NCBI GenBank assembly: GCA_905250125.1 | Contig: CAJNOL010000771.1 | Coordinates: forward strand, 32,964-96,963 | Source of the DNA: Rotaria sordida | Taxonomy: Eukaryota; Rotifera; Eurotatoria; Philodinida; Philodinidae | Length of the DNA: 64,000 nt | Direction of reading: 5' to 3' | In this document: positions 13,801 through 26,712 of the stretch, piece by piece | How positions within the stretch are numbered: the stretch's first letter is position 1 | Layout of the letters: the number at the start of each line of letters is the position of its first letter | Position numbers and translations under genes: made by a program | Notes under the pieces: model-generated | What the model was told of the DNA's origin: nothing | What the model saw: the letters and a program-made list of their open reading frames with translations, nothing else | The model's database searches: none

Positions 13801-14765
13801 TATTCAATGCTCTACAAAAGTGATTCTTGGAGCATTACATTTGAAGAAATGATTTCGCAAGAAATTAGAGTTTTCTCAGTGGCACTGGAAAAAAAGGGTC
13901 CTTTTATGTAACAGCGTTACGCCCTGATAAAACATTTCTAGATGCCTGAGACTTCAATCAAAAAAGGTCATTTTTATATGATAAATGAAGTTCGATAAGC
14001 TGCGTCGAATGACGTTTGAACGAACTTCCTAGCTCTTAAACTTTTCGAGAAAGTTGGAGAAGAGTATATCAAAAACGTAACAGCGTTACGTTTGGACAAG
14101 CCGATAAACCCTAATGCGGATAAATACGGTTAAACTCATGTGACTTAAAATAAAGAATAGATGAAGAGAGATTTTCAATTTATTTTATTTTATTTCATTC
14201 TATTAATGTGAACTGAGAGATTTTCTATGGTTTCGAAAATTTTCATAAGTAAGACATAATAGAAGAATATTATGTCGAAAGAATAATAAAAATGATTATT
14301 TACAATGAAATTTTCTTCGTAAATAATTCAATGTATTAAATATGAAATTAGTATATTCGATATATTGATGATTTTGTTTATAGAATATATCAACTACTAA
14401 TTCAAATCTCGATCAATAGATAAATAATCTGATCAATCATCGTAGGATAGTATAGAATTAATTGGCTGATAATTCTATTATGAAATAGATATAAATAATA
14501 TAAACAAGAATAAAATTTAAATTTTTCCTAAAGGTATCAGTATTGATCGCAATATGTTTTATGTTGTTTGTTGTCTTTATCTAAAATAAACTTTTCTTAT
14601 TAAAATATGAGACTTTGTTTTTTTTTCTGTATTCATTGTTTTGTCTTCTACTAAATTTGCTAATAAAAAGAAAAAAGATTTTGGTGATAAAAAAAAGTGT
14701 TTATTTATTGTAAATTGTATATATAAATGAATAAAAAAAAAAAAAAGAAAGATGGAATAAATAAT
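10857..14765. other. Gene-poor intergenic DNA
   Basis: AT-rich sequence without a supportable gene. Frames are short and interrupted on both strands. The only distinctive part is 13130-14110, which is richer in G+C and holds the repeated palindrome described separately. Confidence 0.6.
13697..14090. repeat. Four copies of the palindrome GTAACAGYGTTAC
   Basis: The 13-mer gtaacagcgttac, or gtaacagtgttac, occurs at about 13699-13711, 13719-13731, 13908-13920 and 14077-14089. Three copies are extended to a 14- or 15-mer by cg/c on one or both sides. Each copy is its own reverse complement except at the centre, like a dyad protein-binding site. A related word, gcgtaacgcg, lies near 13233. The copies sit in a non-coding segment that looks like an old insertion. 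Confidence 0.65.
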
Positions 14766-15383
14766 TTAAATTTGATTAATATGATGATGATGAATATTTT
14801 TTTTTTGAATAGCCAACATATGTAAAGTCATAGTTGATTGTTGTAAACGATTATTATTATATTTTAATAAATTAGTTTGACAAAAAAAAAGAAATAATTT
14901 ATTTCGAATTCTTTTTTGATAAATTAATATAAATCTAAACCAAATTAATATTAAAAAAAACATCGATGAACTAACTAAACTAAATATAATTATTTTAAAT
15001 GTTGACCAATTAATATCTTCATTTATAAATATTCCAAATATAGATGATAAAAAAATCCAAAAAATAATTATTGTTAATACAAATAATGTTGAATATTGAC
15101 GTGTTAATAAACCAAATTGTAATTTATGTAATATATCAATTAAATAACGTATTAATATTAAAACAAGTATTGAAAAAATTAATGTTAAAAAAAGCCAAAC
15201 AAGAAGATTTTGACGTAATAATGATAATGCTTGAGAACTATTTGTTTGAAATTTTGATTCAATATTATCAAGAATTGTTAATGTTGTATTTTTAAATTTA
15301 ATTATTGATGGATCAATTTGTAATATTATTTGTTTAACAGCATCATCAACAACTTTAACTATATCTGATATTGTACCACCCAT
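14766..15383 (-). CDS. Hypothetical membrane protein, about three TM segments
   Basis: An intronless frame of 205 codons starts at the ATG at 15383; a GTG one codon upstream is not a likely start. The first 55 residues are soluble and amphipathic (SDIVKVVDDAVKQI). Three hydrophobic segments follow at about 59-82 (LLVWLFLTLIFSILVLILI), 98-120 (LFVLTIIIFWIFLSSIFGIF) and 130-152 (IIIFSLVSSSMFFLILIWF), then a basic tail with QKRIRNK. No family is recognised. The third-position codon style (tca, aca, gat, aat) matches the confirmed genes here, which favours a real gene. It could also be one exon of a longer gene. Confidence 0.5.
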   Translation of the reverse strand: MGGTISDIVKVVDDAVKQIILQIDPSIIKFKNTTLTILDNIESKFQTNSSQALSLLRQNLLVWLFLTLIFSILVLILIRYLIDILHKLQFGLLTRQYSTLFVLTIIIFWIFLSSIFGIFINEDINWSTFKIIIFSLVSSSMFFLILIWFRFILIYQKRIRNKLFLFFCQTNLLKYNNNRLQQSTMTLHMLAIQKKNIHHHHINQI

Positions 15384-15463
15384 CACTTTTCAAACACTTT
15401 TAGATACTTTTTATTCGATTTTAGACAATGACCTCAAACAATAAACTATTTTATACCAGTTTT

Positions 15464-15485
15464 TTCTCTCTCTCTCTCTCTCTCT
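15464..15485. repeat. (CT)n microsatellite
   Basis: An uninterrupted CT dinucleotide run lies just upstream (on the minus strand) of the 205-aa membrane-protein ORF. Confidence 0.8.
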
Positions 15486-18400
15486 TTCTCTTTTCTTTCG
15501 TTTTCTTTTTTTGTTTCTATAGTTAGTCTCTTCTATTCAGCTGACTGATAATCTCAGAGGCATTCCTCTTTCCAATGAAAAAAAGAAAAAAAAAAATCGA
15601 CAGACATTTTTTCTTCTCTATCGGTCAACAGATTCATATTCTTCATATTCTTTTCTTTTTTTTTCTCTCTCTCTTCTTCGATATATCTCGAAAGAAAAAC
15701 GTTCATTTCTATTGAGATAACCATTGATAATCACCACTCATTTATTAACACTTACAGATAAGAAGAAGATTTTATTTTAGAAAAATAAAATAAAATGATT
15801 TGTTTTTTTATTAATGAAAATTCTTGAAAGAATAAACTTTGCTTTAAAATCCATTCCTTACATATTTGTCAAATAAAAAAAAAAAAAACAAATTTTATTA
15901 TCTTGGTAAAAAAAAATTTAATAAAGATAAATTGAATGAATTTTTAACATATTTTCATCTATTGATAAAGAGCATATTCTATATTAATTCTTATCTCGAA
16001 TATTCTTTCCTATATTCATTCTTTATTTAAATATTTTCTCTTTTCAATCAACATTATTTTAAATAGTCTAACAGAATTTTATCAAATTTAGAAGTATTTA
16101 TTCGATTTAAATCTTGAAAAAAGATAAATCTAATAAAATAACCTTTTTATCTTAATAATTGAGATTATTTAAATAAAGTTAACAATTATCAATATATGAA
16201 AAATATTTTTTAAATTATCTCTTAAATAGTTTTAGATTTAAAATGATCTATATGCAATTATTAATCGAAAGATTTATATGAAATTAAACTCTTATCACTA
16301 TATAAGATTATCCTCGGATAAACGATATGTCGGACCTTATAGAAGAGTTAGTTTTATTTATTTATTTATTTATCGATATAATCCTAAAAATCTATTTTGG
16401 ATTCTTAAAAAAATGATCTTAATTAAAAATGAGGGTCTCATGAAAACATTTTTGTGCTTGAACAAAATAGAAGAGTCTTAATCTTCTATTGCGGGAAAAG
16501 AATTTATTTCTCACATTCGTGAGAGATTTACTTAACATTAAAAATAAAATTTTTATTTTTGTTACATTCGAAGAATCTATTAAAAAGAGTCTCCATTGAT
16601 TGATTTATTAGAATTATCTTTTCTCAAAATTGGATCAATATTCAGACTGACTGGAAAAGATATTTACCAAATAAATTAGACATGAATATTTTCTTTCTAG
16701 GAAACTCGATTAATTATAGATTTATAATAGACGAATTCTTAGCAAATTCTATAGAACATATTAGAGATTCGAACAAAATTCGAGAAATTTCAAAGATTTC
16801 TTAAAGATTCATATGGATAAATCTGGTTAATAAACTTTAGTAATATAGAAACTTACTCTCAAAACAAAAGCAAGAATTTTCAATAATAAGGGATACTTAT
16901 TTGAGATGTATTTAGATAAAAAAACTATAACAATTTCGAATAATTTGCGAAAATTGTGAGTAGTTTAGGAAAATTCATTGGAAATTGAGAATAGAGAGCA
17001 TAGAAATTTTCAGTAAAATAGTCAAATATATTTATGATAACTATTTAGAAATTTGAATTATTTCAAAAACTAAAAAATAGATATTTAAATTTGTCGATTA
17101 TTTCTAAAATCTAATATTCGATTTGTTAGAATTTATTTTTTTTATGGTTGAGTCATTTCTGAAGTTTCCAAGAAAATTTTTTCTTATTATTTTGGTAATT
17201 ATGAAAATCTTCTAGAAAATAATATTCTCATCTATTGACTATTTTGTATATGTAAACATACCGGATATATTGTTATGCCATATTTTTCATTCGGATAGAT
17301 GCACTAGACGATTCTCTTTGAAACTGTTGTTTATCTTTCTAAACAATTATTTACCGTTTGGTGCGCATGTTTCATAGAGCCGTATGATGAGTAAGATTTC
17401 CTGTCGAAGTATTATTGTTCAGTTTTAGATTTAACTTTGAATAGTTGAATAGAGAAGAAAATAAACTTTTCGAAACGATCAACTTTGAAAGATGAAAAAC
17501 TGTTGAATGATGATTATCTTCCATTTTTCAAAGTTAGTCTATGATGAAGGAGAGACGCTGTTAAGAATATGTTTGACTTCTATGAAAGAAGGATAGAAGA
17601 AATTTCTATCTGAATAGTTGAAGACTTGTTTTAGATAATCTTTGAAAAAAATAGTCGAGAATTGTCCTTCGAAAATTTTCTCTTTTGTTAATTGAAGAAT
17701 GTCATTTTCTAGTAGAACATTTACCATTTTTATATCGAATTGTTTCATTTAATAAATTTTTTTGAAAATCTTTTCTTGTTTATTGGAATTTATCTTTATC
17801 GGAAATATTTTCATTTATTAACTAGAATATATTAACAAATTTAATAAAACAAATTAATTTATATTGATTAAAACATAATTATATAATAGATTATTTTAAA
17901 TAAATCATTCGAAAAACTACCAAAATAAGGATGATCAATCCTTGTTGTTATATATAGAAATATTTCTTGAGATAATCGATATTCGATCAACATATATGAT
18001 TCACTAGTAGACTTTTTCTACTTTCGAATAGAAAAATCTTAGTTCTTTTTAAGATAAAATATGCATCTTTTACAAATTTGTTTTTTCTAAAAAATTCTTA
18101 ATCCGAAGAGCAATTTGTGAGTTTCAATTATAAAAGTGTTTTTGGTTGTTCGATAAATTTTCAAGATGGAGAAGATGACAATCAACATAGATCAGTAGTC
18201 ATGTCTAACATATATCGGATTTATTTCAAATAAATATTCTTCCATGCCCTTATAACAAACAAAAAACGATTGATTTTCAATCTCAAAAACAATTTTCTAT
18301 TTTTCTCCGAATCGATTTTGATGTGTTTTTTTTCAATTCTTTTATAAAAGCATTCTCGCCCGTCTGATATTCTAAAAAGGTCTGAAAGGTTTCAAATTGA

Positions 18401-18907
18401 AGAAGAAATAGCATTCTACAACCTAACAGGATCGGATTTTTTATTTTTAACTTAGTTTAAAAAAAAAACGATTTTTTTGTTTTGTAGAGACAAGATAATT
18501 ATTGGAATTTTTTCAGAAAATATTTGATAAAAATTAAAGGAAAAAAAGGTTTTTCAATTTGAATTTACTAAATTTTAACGATAGATGTTGACTAGATTTT
18601 AAAGCCAATCGAAAATCTCTCTTATTAGTTTTCGATCAGAAGTTCTTGTCTGACCAATTTATAATTGTTAAACGCCTAATCTTATCATAACTGATGAACA
18701 AGTAAATTCTTCTCACTGAAATTTTGACTATCAATTGTCAGAAGTTGGGCAAATATTCACGGAAATTTTGAGAGAGATCGATTGTTCTTTGACAAATATT
18801 GGTTTCTGACAGATTGATAAACATTTATATAATATTCATTTCAAATTATTTATATGAAATTTTTTCCCAAATATTTTGGTTAAATAAATTATTCCGAGAG
18901 CATCCAT

Positions 18908-20066
18908 TTAATCAATACCTAACGAAGTTTATGAAAATATTTTATTTTTTAAAATGAATTTTCTAGTTTTAAAGAATATAAAAATTTATTTAGAAATTTA
19001 AATATTTACTATATTTGGATAATCTATTCTAATACTTCGATCATCTTATAGTTTTAAACCAAAATATTGCTTTATCACAAACTATCGGTTTTTTTCGATC
19101 GATTTTTTTTTATGAATTTTTTCTTTACAAATATTTAATCAAAACCATTGTGAAATAATATCAATCGATAGAATAAAAGGTATTCTACAAAATCCTATAT
19201 TTCATATATCTCTTAACTTACCTCGTAAACCAGAATAATTCATTATAATAGGTAAAATCAAACGTTTTTTTATCTATTTTACATGCTTTGTTTTGCCTTT
19301 ATTGCTTCTGTTATGCAGATTATTTTTAAGAGCTTAAACTAAATTTAATATAGTTCTGTAGAGCGTGAAAAGACGCATCGTTTGGTAAAAAAATATTGGT
19401 TATAAAGTGGTATCAAAGTTCCAAAAGATCCATGACAATGTGTGCACAGCGAAAATAAATCCTATAGAAGTGATTTTCCTAGACTCCCTATCGGACACAT
19501 AGTGTCATACTTGACCAAAGAATATATGACATTTTTCGAGGAAACCATTTTCACCAGTTATCGATTCCTTCCTTTATATATCTAATTATCAAGAACACAA
19601 AGATTTTAGGGATCTGCTCAAATCTTCTTCTTGAATAATAATTGATTTTCGATCATAACTCGGTAATATCCTTCTTTTCAATCATTTTTATTATCTAAAA
19701 GCGAACAACTTTATATCTATTATAATCAATTATTCTCATTTACGAAGTAAGTAAAGAGATATATATGAAATATAGGATTTTGTAGAATAGCTTCCACTCT
19801 ATCGATTGATATTATTTGAGAATGGTTTTGATCAAATATTTGTGACGAAAAAAATTCATAAACAAATATGATCGAAAAAAAGCGATAGTTTTTGAAAAAA
19901 GAATATTTTGGGTTAAAACTATAAGATGATCGAAGTATTAGAATAGATTATCCAAATATAATCAATATTTACATTTCTAAATAACTTTTTATCTTCTTTA
20001 AAACTAGAAAATTTATTTTAAAAACTAAAATATTTGATAAACTGTGTTAGGTAGTGATTTTGTGAA
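18908..20066. mobile_element. Long fold-back element, about 1.16 kb
   Basis: The left arm (about 18908-19260) is an imperfect reverse complement of the right arm (about 19710-20066). Examples are ctattctaatacttcgatca on the left with tgatcgaagtattagaatag on the right, atcaatcgatagaat with atcgattgatat, and tacctaac with gttaggta at the outer edge. A spacer of about 450 bp without an ORF separates the arms. It looks like a non-autonomous fold-back transposon. Confidence 0.7.
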
Positions 20067-20785
20067 CCATCTATTAAATATTTTAGTTCTAAAAAAGAAA
20101 AAAAAGCCAATAAAATGATTTGTTTTTATTTGTGATATTAACGAATAATAAAGTCGAGTATGGAATGAAATTATCAAATATGAATATTGGTTTTGTTTTT
20201 GTTGAGAGAGATTTTTATTGTTAATTTATTTTATTTTCTCATGAAATTGTCAAGATAAATAAATAAATCAATATATTAATTATATATTTTATTAAATAAT
20301 CATTGAGAATTATTAATATCACAATAAATTTAATAACCAAAGAAAAAAAAAAAGTATCCATTTATCAAAGAAAAAAAGTTTATTTGACTAAAATAAATCG
20401 AAGAAAAAAAAAATTGTTAAAATATCATATTGAAATAAGATAAAATGAATAATTATTTATCAATTGATTTTGAATGTAAAATAATAATAAATAAAATAAC
20501 AAATAAAAGAATAAAAAATCGACGTAAACAAATAGTTCTGCTATTTATTTGTTGTTGACCTTTATCAATGATTAAACCCTATTAATAAACAATTAATTAT
20601 TATCAGTTAACTTTTTTTTATTTTATTTTTATCAATATTAATTTAATAACTCACACATTTATTGACAAGTGAATGCAACGGTAGTCCTTCCAATTTATCG
20701 ATGTAACACATTGTTTTTATCCTACTTCTTCTCTTTTTTTTTTAACTTGTTCGATCACTCTCTCTCTCTCTATATATATTTTTTT

Positions 20786-20788
<3 letters not shown>

Positions 20789-20817
<29 letters not shown>
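20789..20817. repeat. (TA)n microsatellite
   Basis: A run of TA dinucleotides preceded by a CT run at about 20758-20770. There is no coding context. Confidence 0.8.
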
Positions 20818-20818
<1 letters not shown>

Positions 20819-21403
20819 AAGCGATTGAGGTGAGACGACAACGAGAGCGACGACTTAGTTACATACTATGAGTAGACATCCACAAAATCAAAAGCAATTT
20901 ACTCTAGATGAAAGAAAAAAAAAAGAACTAATGCATTGAGAAAAGAACGAGAACGATATGAGAGAAAAACTACCGAATCGATCGTCTATCATAGAATAAA
21001 AACATATATCAACAAATATATTCCTTTTATTCTATTCAACTTATTTTATTTTAAAATCAATATTTATCAAATATGTTCGATTACTTTTTTTTTTTTCTAT
21101 TATTAATATTCATTTTCACTTTGTTTTATTTTAAAAAAATTATTCTCATTGGAAAAAGATAAATAAATAACTGTAAACAATCTCCATAATCAATGTTTCT
21201 TTCTAATATATTTATATATTTATTCTATTAAGATAAACTCTACTCATCAAGTTTTTTTTTAAATCAGATTAAAATGATGAAATCGACAAAAACAAAATTC
21301 ATGAATTTCAAATTAATCAATTAAAATATAGATTTTCATTAATTTCATTGGATTGCTTTGATTAAAAATCAATTTCATTGCATTTGCTTAACATCCTATA
21401 TAG

Positions 21404-21860
21404 ACGGGCTGCCCGTTGCTCGGACAACTTATCTTTACAATAATTACTTTTCCGCTTTATGGGAATTCTACAAGAGCATCACTCTTCATAATTCAGTCTA
21501 TCGGATGATTGTTCAACTGTTGCGTTAACATACTCATCAAGAATCGTACTTGAAGACACAACTAAAATCTATCAGCTCTAAGGCACACAAAATAGTAATA
21601 CTGAGCCAATATATCTTTATGCCTACAAGAGATTACACTTACTCTTCAGATCAAATCTCACATTGTTAACGTATCATTTCAAATACTATTCTCATGGTCA
21701 AACTAATAGTTGCGCACTAATTCTAATTTACTTCAATTATGATTGAAGCTGCCAGACATTAAGGTGAAGTTAAACTAGCCTGCGGGATCATCCTCTTAAT
21801 CAGAATGATAAAACTATTCTCGTAATTAGCAGATAAAATGCGTCATTGTGTAGTAGAAGC
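21404..21860. repeat. Composition island starting with an ACGGGCTGCCCGT dyad
   Basis: About 450 bp have a more balanced base composition than their surroundings. The left edge carries acgggctgcccgt (21404-21416), which pairs with itself except at the centre. No open frame of useful length is present. It is probably a fragment of a mobile element; the family is unknown. Confidence 0.35.
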
Positions 21861-22342
21861 AAGTATGTGCATTATATATATTTATATATATATTATTTTG
21901 TACGTTCTTGAGAGCGACCAATTAATGTTTTTATCAGCACAAAAAATCCGGTTACGAATAGGTTAATTAAAATGTCACTTTTCATCAATGAATTTGAAAA
22001 AGATGAATTTATTTATTCGATTTGATTATATTGATGGATAATGAAAGAATAATTCATTCTTTTAATATTTAAATCGTATTGAAAAATATAAATTATTAAC
22101 GAAATTGTTATTCAGTTCGATTTATTTCAACTCTTTTATTAAGTCTTATACGAAAATAAGATGAATAAAAACGATATTTATTTCAATATTGACTTAAATA
22201 ATCAACAAAACATTTTTTAATAATCAACATAATAGAATTTTTTTTTTCATTTATATTATTTTATGTTTCAATATTATCAATTAGAATTTTAATTATTTAT
22301 CTTATTTCATCTTATCAGGGAATGTTTTCAACTTATCCAATA

Positions 22343-22880
22343 GATTTTTAGTTCGGACTTTATGTAAAAGATAGACCACAATCAGCTATGAAAAACTTCA
22401 AAATATTGAATCCCCTTAGCCTTTCTCTCCAGAATTATAGATATTTTACTCCAATTTTAGCTTCAGTCATCATATATTCCAAGAAATTGAATCTACCTAT
22501 TTTCAGCTGAGATTTTTCCCACAGATAAATCTATTGGTAAGTAATTTCAGCTCAAAACAATGTTATCTTACCGAAATATTGAAGTCTGAAAAAATAGAAA
22601 ATTTTCGCATCTTTCGTGGAATATAACTCATCTGTGGGACTTTTATATCTTAGGAAGGAAACATTATTTTCAGATGAAATTACTTACCCATAGACCTATC
22701 TGTGGGAAAAATCTCAGCTGAAAATAGGTAGATTTCATTTCTTCGAATATTCTATGCCTGAAGTTAAAATTCGAGTAAAATATCTCGAACTCTCGAGAGA
22801 AAGGCTAAGGAGATTTTATCTTTTGAAGTATTTGATACTTCATTGGGGTCTATCTTTCACACAAAGTCAGAATTGAAAAT
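22343..22880. mobile_element. Fold-back element, about 0.54 kb
   Basis: Arms of about 220 bp (22343-22575 and 22655-22880) are inverted copies. The left arm has cctattttcagctgagattt and agcctttctctc; the right arm has aaatctcagctgaaaatagg and gagagaaaggct. The short spacer has no ORF. The arms are similar enough to suggest fairly recent origin compared with the other elements in the window. Confidence 0.75.
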
Positions 22881-23569
22881 CGATTCGACAGTTGAAAAGG
22901 TTCTCTCGTCAGTCTGTGTTAATATTGACACCTGTAAGACTTTCCTTCAACTCTCAAATGATATAAATAACGATATCGAGATATGATCTATTTAAAAAAA
23001 GCATAGTTTTTCTACTATTTATTAAAATGATATTTATTTGTTTTGTTTCTATTGAAGATATTCTACCAGAAAGAGTGAAGAAATATTTACTTAAAAAATA
23101 TATAAAAATAAAGATAAAAATAAGTCAAATGTGTTTACTGATGTGATATGGAAAGATAGGAGAGAAAAGAGAACGAATGAATATTTAAAAGGTATCTATT
23201 CACTTATTGAAAATAGTAAAAACAATAACCTTAGTCTATTCCTCCTTCTCATTCATTCATTCTTTGAGAAACACTTTTTAACTATTTATTAATTTTGTTT
23301 GTTTTTCTAAGAAGACATTAAATAGAGAATATTTTCACTTATACCGACTAAATAAACATAAACAACGGATATAAAATATAGAATCTATTTTATATAAAGC
23401 GCAACAGTTTTCTTTTCAAAACTAATCATTCTCATAAGAGAACAAAATCTCTAATCAGTTGAAAGTGATATTAATCTTGTTACACTCATATTGATCAAGA
23501 TAATCTATTAATCTTAACAAATTATTCGAGTAACTATCATCTTAAAATGACTCAATTATATTTTTTGCG

Positions 23570-24340
23570 TACTCAAAAAGTTCATAGACTATAGAATCGG
23601 TCAATGTGTCCATCCGTCCGTTTACGCGATAACTTTCGAAAGGAGAGTCCGATCGTGATGAAATTTTCTACACAGTTTAGTCTTAACAATATCTCGGTCG
23701 AGAGAAGAAGATGAGAATGATTGGCCGAGCCATTGCTGAGTTATTGGAAAAATACTCATTTTTCCCTATGCTTCCCTATGATAAGATAGACCCTTCTCTG
23801 TCTTCGTAAAAAACTTTTCCTTGAATAGTCAAATAAAACCCCAACTATTGTATACCATTCAATAGAGAATTTCACGAGCTACAAAATGGTATATAAAACA
23901 TAAGGAAACGAGAAAGTTAACTAACCTATTGCAAAGATAATTAAACGGAATTCGGTTCTGTTTTCGTCTACGCTCTGTGTGATCTACAATTAGAGCTCTA
24001 TCTTACGATCACAGAGATGATAGTTCAAGGTTTTCTGGGGTGGAGAACTCGAATCTGTGTTCCATTCGCCTCGAAATTCCATTGGCTGAGCAGTAACCAA
24101 TAGAAATGAAGTTATAGGAAAAACGCGTTTCTTAGGGTAAATCAAGATGTAGGGTTTAAATCTGATCTGTATCTGCCTCCAAATCCTATTGATTGAGCAG
24201 TAGCCAATAGAAATGAAGTGTTTATAGAAAATGTTTGCCAGGGTAATTTTGATGTTCATACATTCGTCGGATGACTCATCTATCTGATTGACTTTTCTTC
24301 AGTACACATAACTCTCGGATTTAAATCCGAGGTTTCCGCA
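23570..24340. repeat. Repeat-like island with a direct duplication
   Basis: The left part contains gtgtccatccgtccgtttac followed by gcgataactttcgaaaggag, a style of sequence seen in dispersed repeats of many invertebrates (recalled, not checked). The right part contains two diverged direct copies about 110 bp apart: ccattggctgagcagtaacc near 24079 and ctattgattgagcagtagcc near 24186, both followed by aatagaaatgaag. No gene is supported. Confidence 0.4.
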
Positions 24341-26208
24341 TTTATTTCTCAATATAATCAATTTATCGAATTATGTTAATAAAAGCATTATATATATATA
24401 TGACTAAAATAAAAAATATTTTTTAAAATCGTTGATTATTTTTAGTTAGATCTTGGAATGAATACTACCTTATATTTGAAATATATCTGATTATATTTAT
24501 TGAATTGATATTTTCTGTAAGAATAAATAAAGACATAAGTTACGGAAAAAAAGAATAGTCGAATGTGAAAAGTATATTTATAGAAATAAGAAGAACAGTT
24601 AATTGAAGCATCTCTTTTTATGATTATAGAAATGATTTAAAATAAAGAATATGAATATTTCGAAAAATATTTTATTGTTAGTGTGTATATGGATGTGGAT
24701 TAAATCTTTTTCAATAAATCATCCTCACATACAAAACATGGTTATTAAAAAGAATGATCACTATCTTAATAAAAATAAGAATTTATTTTATTAAAAATAT
24801 TAAAAAGTGATTTTGAATATTTTTTTATTCTAAAATAGTTTTATATAATTAATAATTGTTTGAAATCTATGCATCGAATTAATCGCATAAAATAAATAAA
24901 AATAATGTTGAATTAATGTAAATAAACAAAATCGATTCTATGATTAATCATTGAAATATAATATTTAATATAAATAATAATATTCGAATCTAATCATCCG
25001 TAACATAATTCATAATTTAATATTGATGATTTATCTCTAGTATTTATAACCTATCTATTTAAATATATGTCACTAGAAAAAGAAAAGCGTTTTTGTACTT
25101 TGATACCTTTTTTATTATTTACGATAATGATTGTAATAATAATAAAAAGCAAAGTAGGATTGAAAAAAGAATTATTTTATTCTTTTTCGAAATTTAATAA
25201 AGGTTTATATTATAATCTATTAGGAATATTATTTATTTATTTACTTGAATTTATTTTTTTTCTCAGAATAAATAAATTATTTTTGTTTGAGAAAAACTTC
25301 GAAGTATAGTCAAATAAAAATTTTTTTTTTTTTATCATTCATTAAATTTATTAGAAATTAGAAATTTAGTTTAAATTCTAAAACGAAATTATTTTATTAT
25401 TTATTCGAACCATTGAACAAATTTTTGACTTAACATAGTTAAGTTAATAACATAAAAAACTAAAATGACGATTATAGTAAGCTAACATCAATCAATAAAT
25501 AACCTTTGAAATATATTTTTATTCATTGTTTTATTCCTCGACTCATTTTTGAGATATTTATAAATTTTCTCTTATTATTAATATATAAATAGATACGTCT
25601 TTGTTACTATAAAACGATTCTAATCGATTTGATTAATAAAGGGGTTTAACTATAGATGAAGATAAACTTTTAAGAAAAATTCAATCTCTTACTCTTATAT
25701 TTCTGAAAAGTGAGGCACTCTTTCAATATAAGAGAGTATTCTTGTAGAGTAAGGTTATAAAGGTTGATTTATTGGCGAATGTATTCTTCTATTCGTCTGA
25801 ATAATGAATGTTAATGGAAATGAATATATATTTTATAAAAACAAATTTATATCTTTATTCTAGACTTATTAAAAGAAAAATATTTTCAATTAGTTTCTCC
25901 ATTATCAATCTGACTAAATATTTAATTATAAATTGTATTGAACTAGAATAATTAAACATAGAATAAATAAAAGAAATTATTTTTCAAATTGATAAAAGAT
26001 TAATCTTAATCCGATATGTTTATTCTTATATTAAATAAATAAATAAATAAATCCAGTCAAATTAGAACAGTATAATCAACTCAATTACTTTTTCTAGACT
26101 CAATGAACTTTTATTATCGATGCACTATGAAACATATTCTTAATGCATCCTTAACCATTTTATTCTCTTTCTTTATTACGGTAGTCTGAGGCAGAGTATT
26201 TTTTTTCC

Positions 26209-26242
26209 TTTCTTTCTTTTTTTCTTTCTTTTTTTCTTTCTT
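26209..26242. repeat. Pyrimidine (TTTC)n tract
   Basis: Tandem tttctttctttttt-type repeats lie about 470 bp upstream of the PEPC-family gene. Confidence 0.7.
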
Positions 26243-26712
26243 TGCCGAAGCACGTCACAAAACACTATTTTCTATTGCTATTATCTCAAGGACGAAAAGA
26301 CAAACAAACAAAACTAGTCGTTCATAATGCAGGAATAAATATATCCCAATTGAATGTGCACCATTTGTGTTCTAATGTTGAATAGAAGATACCACTTTTT
26401 CTTAGATAAAATTATAATAAAATGAAAATTTTTCTAGTTTTATGTTTTTCAAAGTTGAAACTAATTTAAACGAAGATACGAACTATAGTTAGATGAGAAT
26501 CTCTTTGGAAAATTGTTTTAAGATAGATATGAGAGGTGTGAATAGAGTTAATAATAAATAATAAATCTATAGAAATCATTCTAAACATGTTTAGATCTGT
26601 TAATAGATTTTTATTAATAATAAAATCTCCTAATTAGTTCTATTGAGATTGATTTAGGAGTTTATAAAAGATAATTTTTCTAAATATAAATGAAAATATT
26701 ATTTTGTTTTAG

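Larger units (their letters stand above)
15387..26712. other. Large gene-poor region
   Basis: More than 11 kb contain no gene I can support. The short frames here (for example 17539-17748 and 25067-25309) show no recognisable domain or conserved motif. The stretch contains two long fold-back elements, an island at 21404-21860, another at 23570-24340, and simple repeats. Otherwise it is AT-rich and featureless by eye. Confidence 0.5.

Noticed and set aside
23990..24259. 89-codon minus-strand frame
   Set aside because: Spans the direct duplication at 24079/24186; a by-product of repeat sequence.
25067..25309. 80-codon hydrophobic plus-strand frame
   Set aside because: Short, low complexity, no signal or family; AT-rich DNA gives hydrophobic frames by chance.
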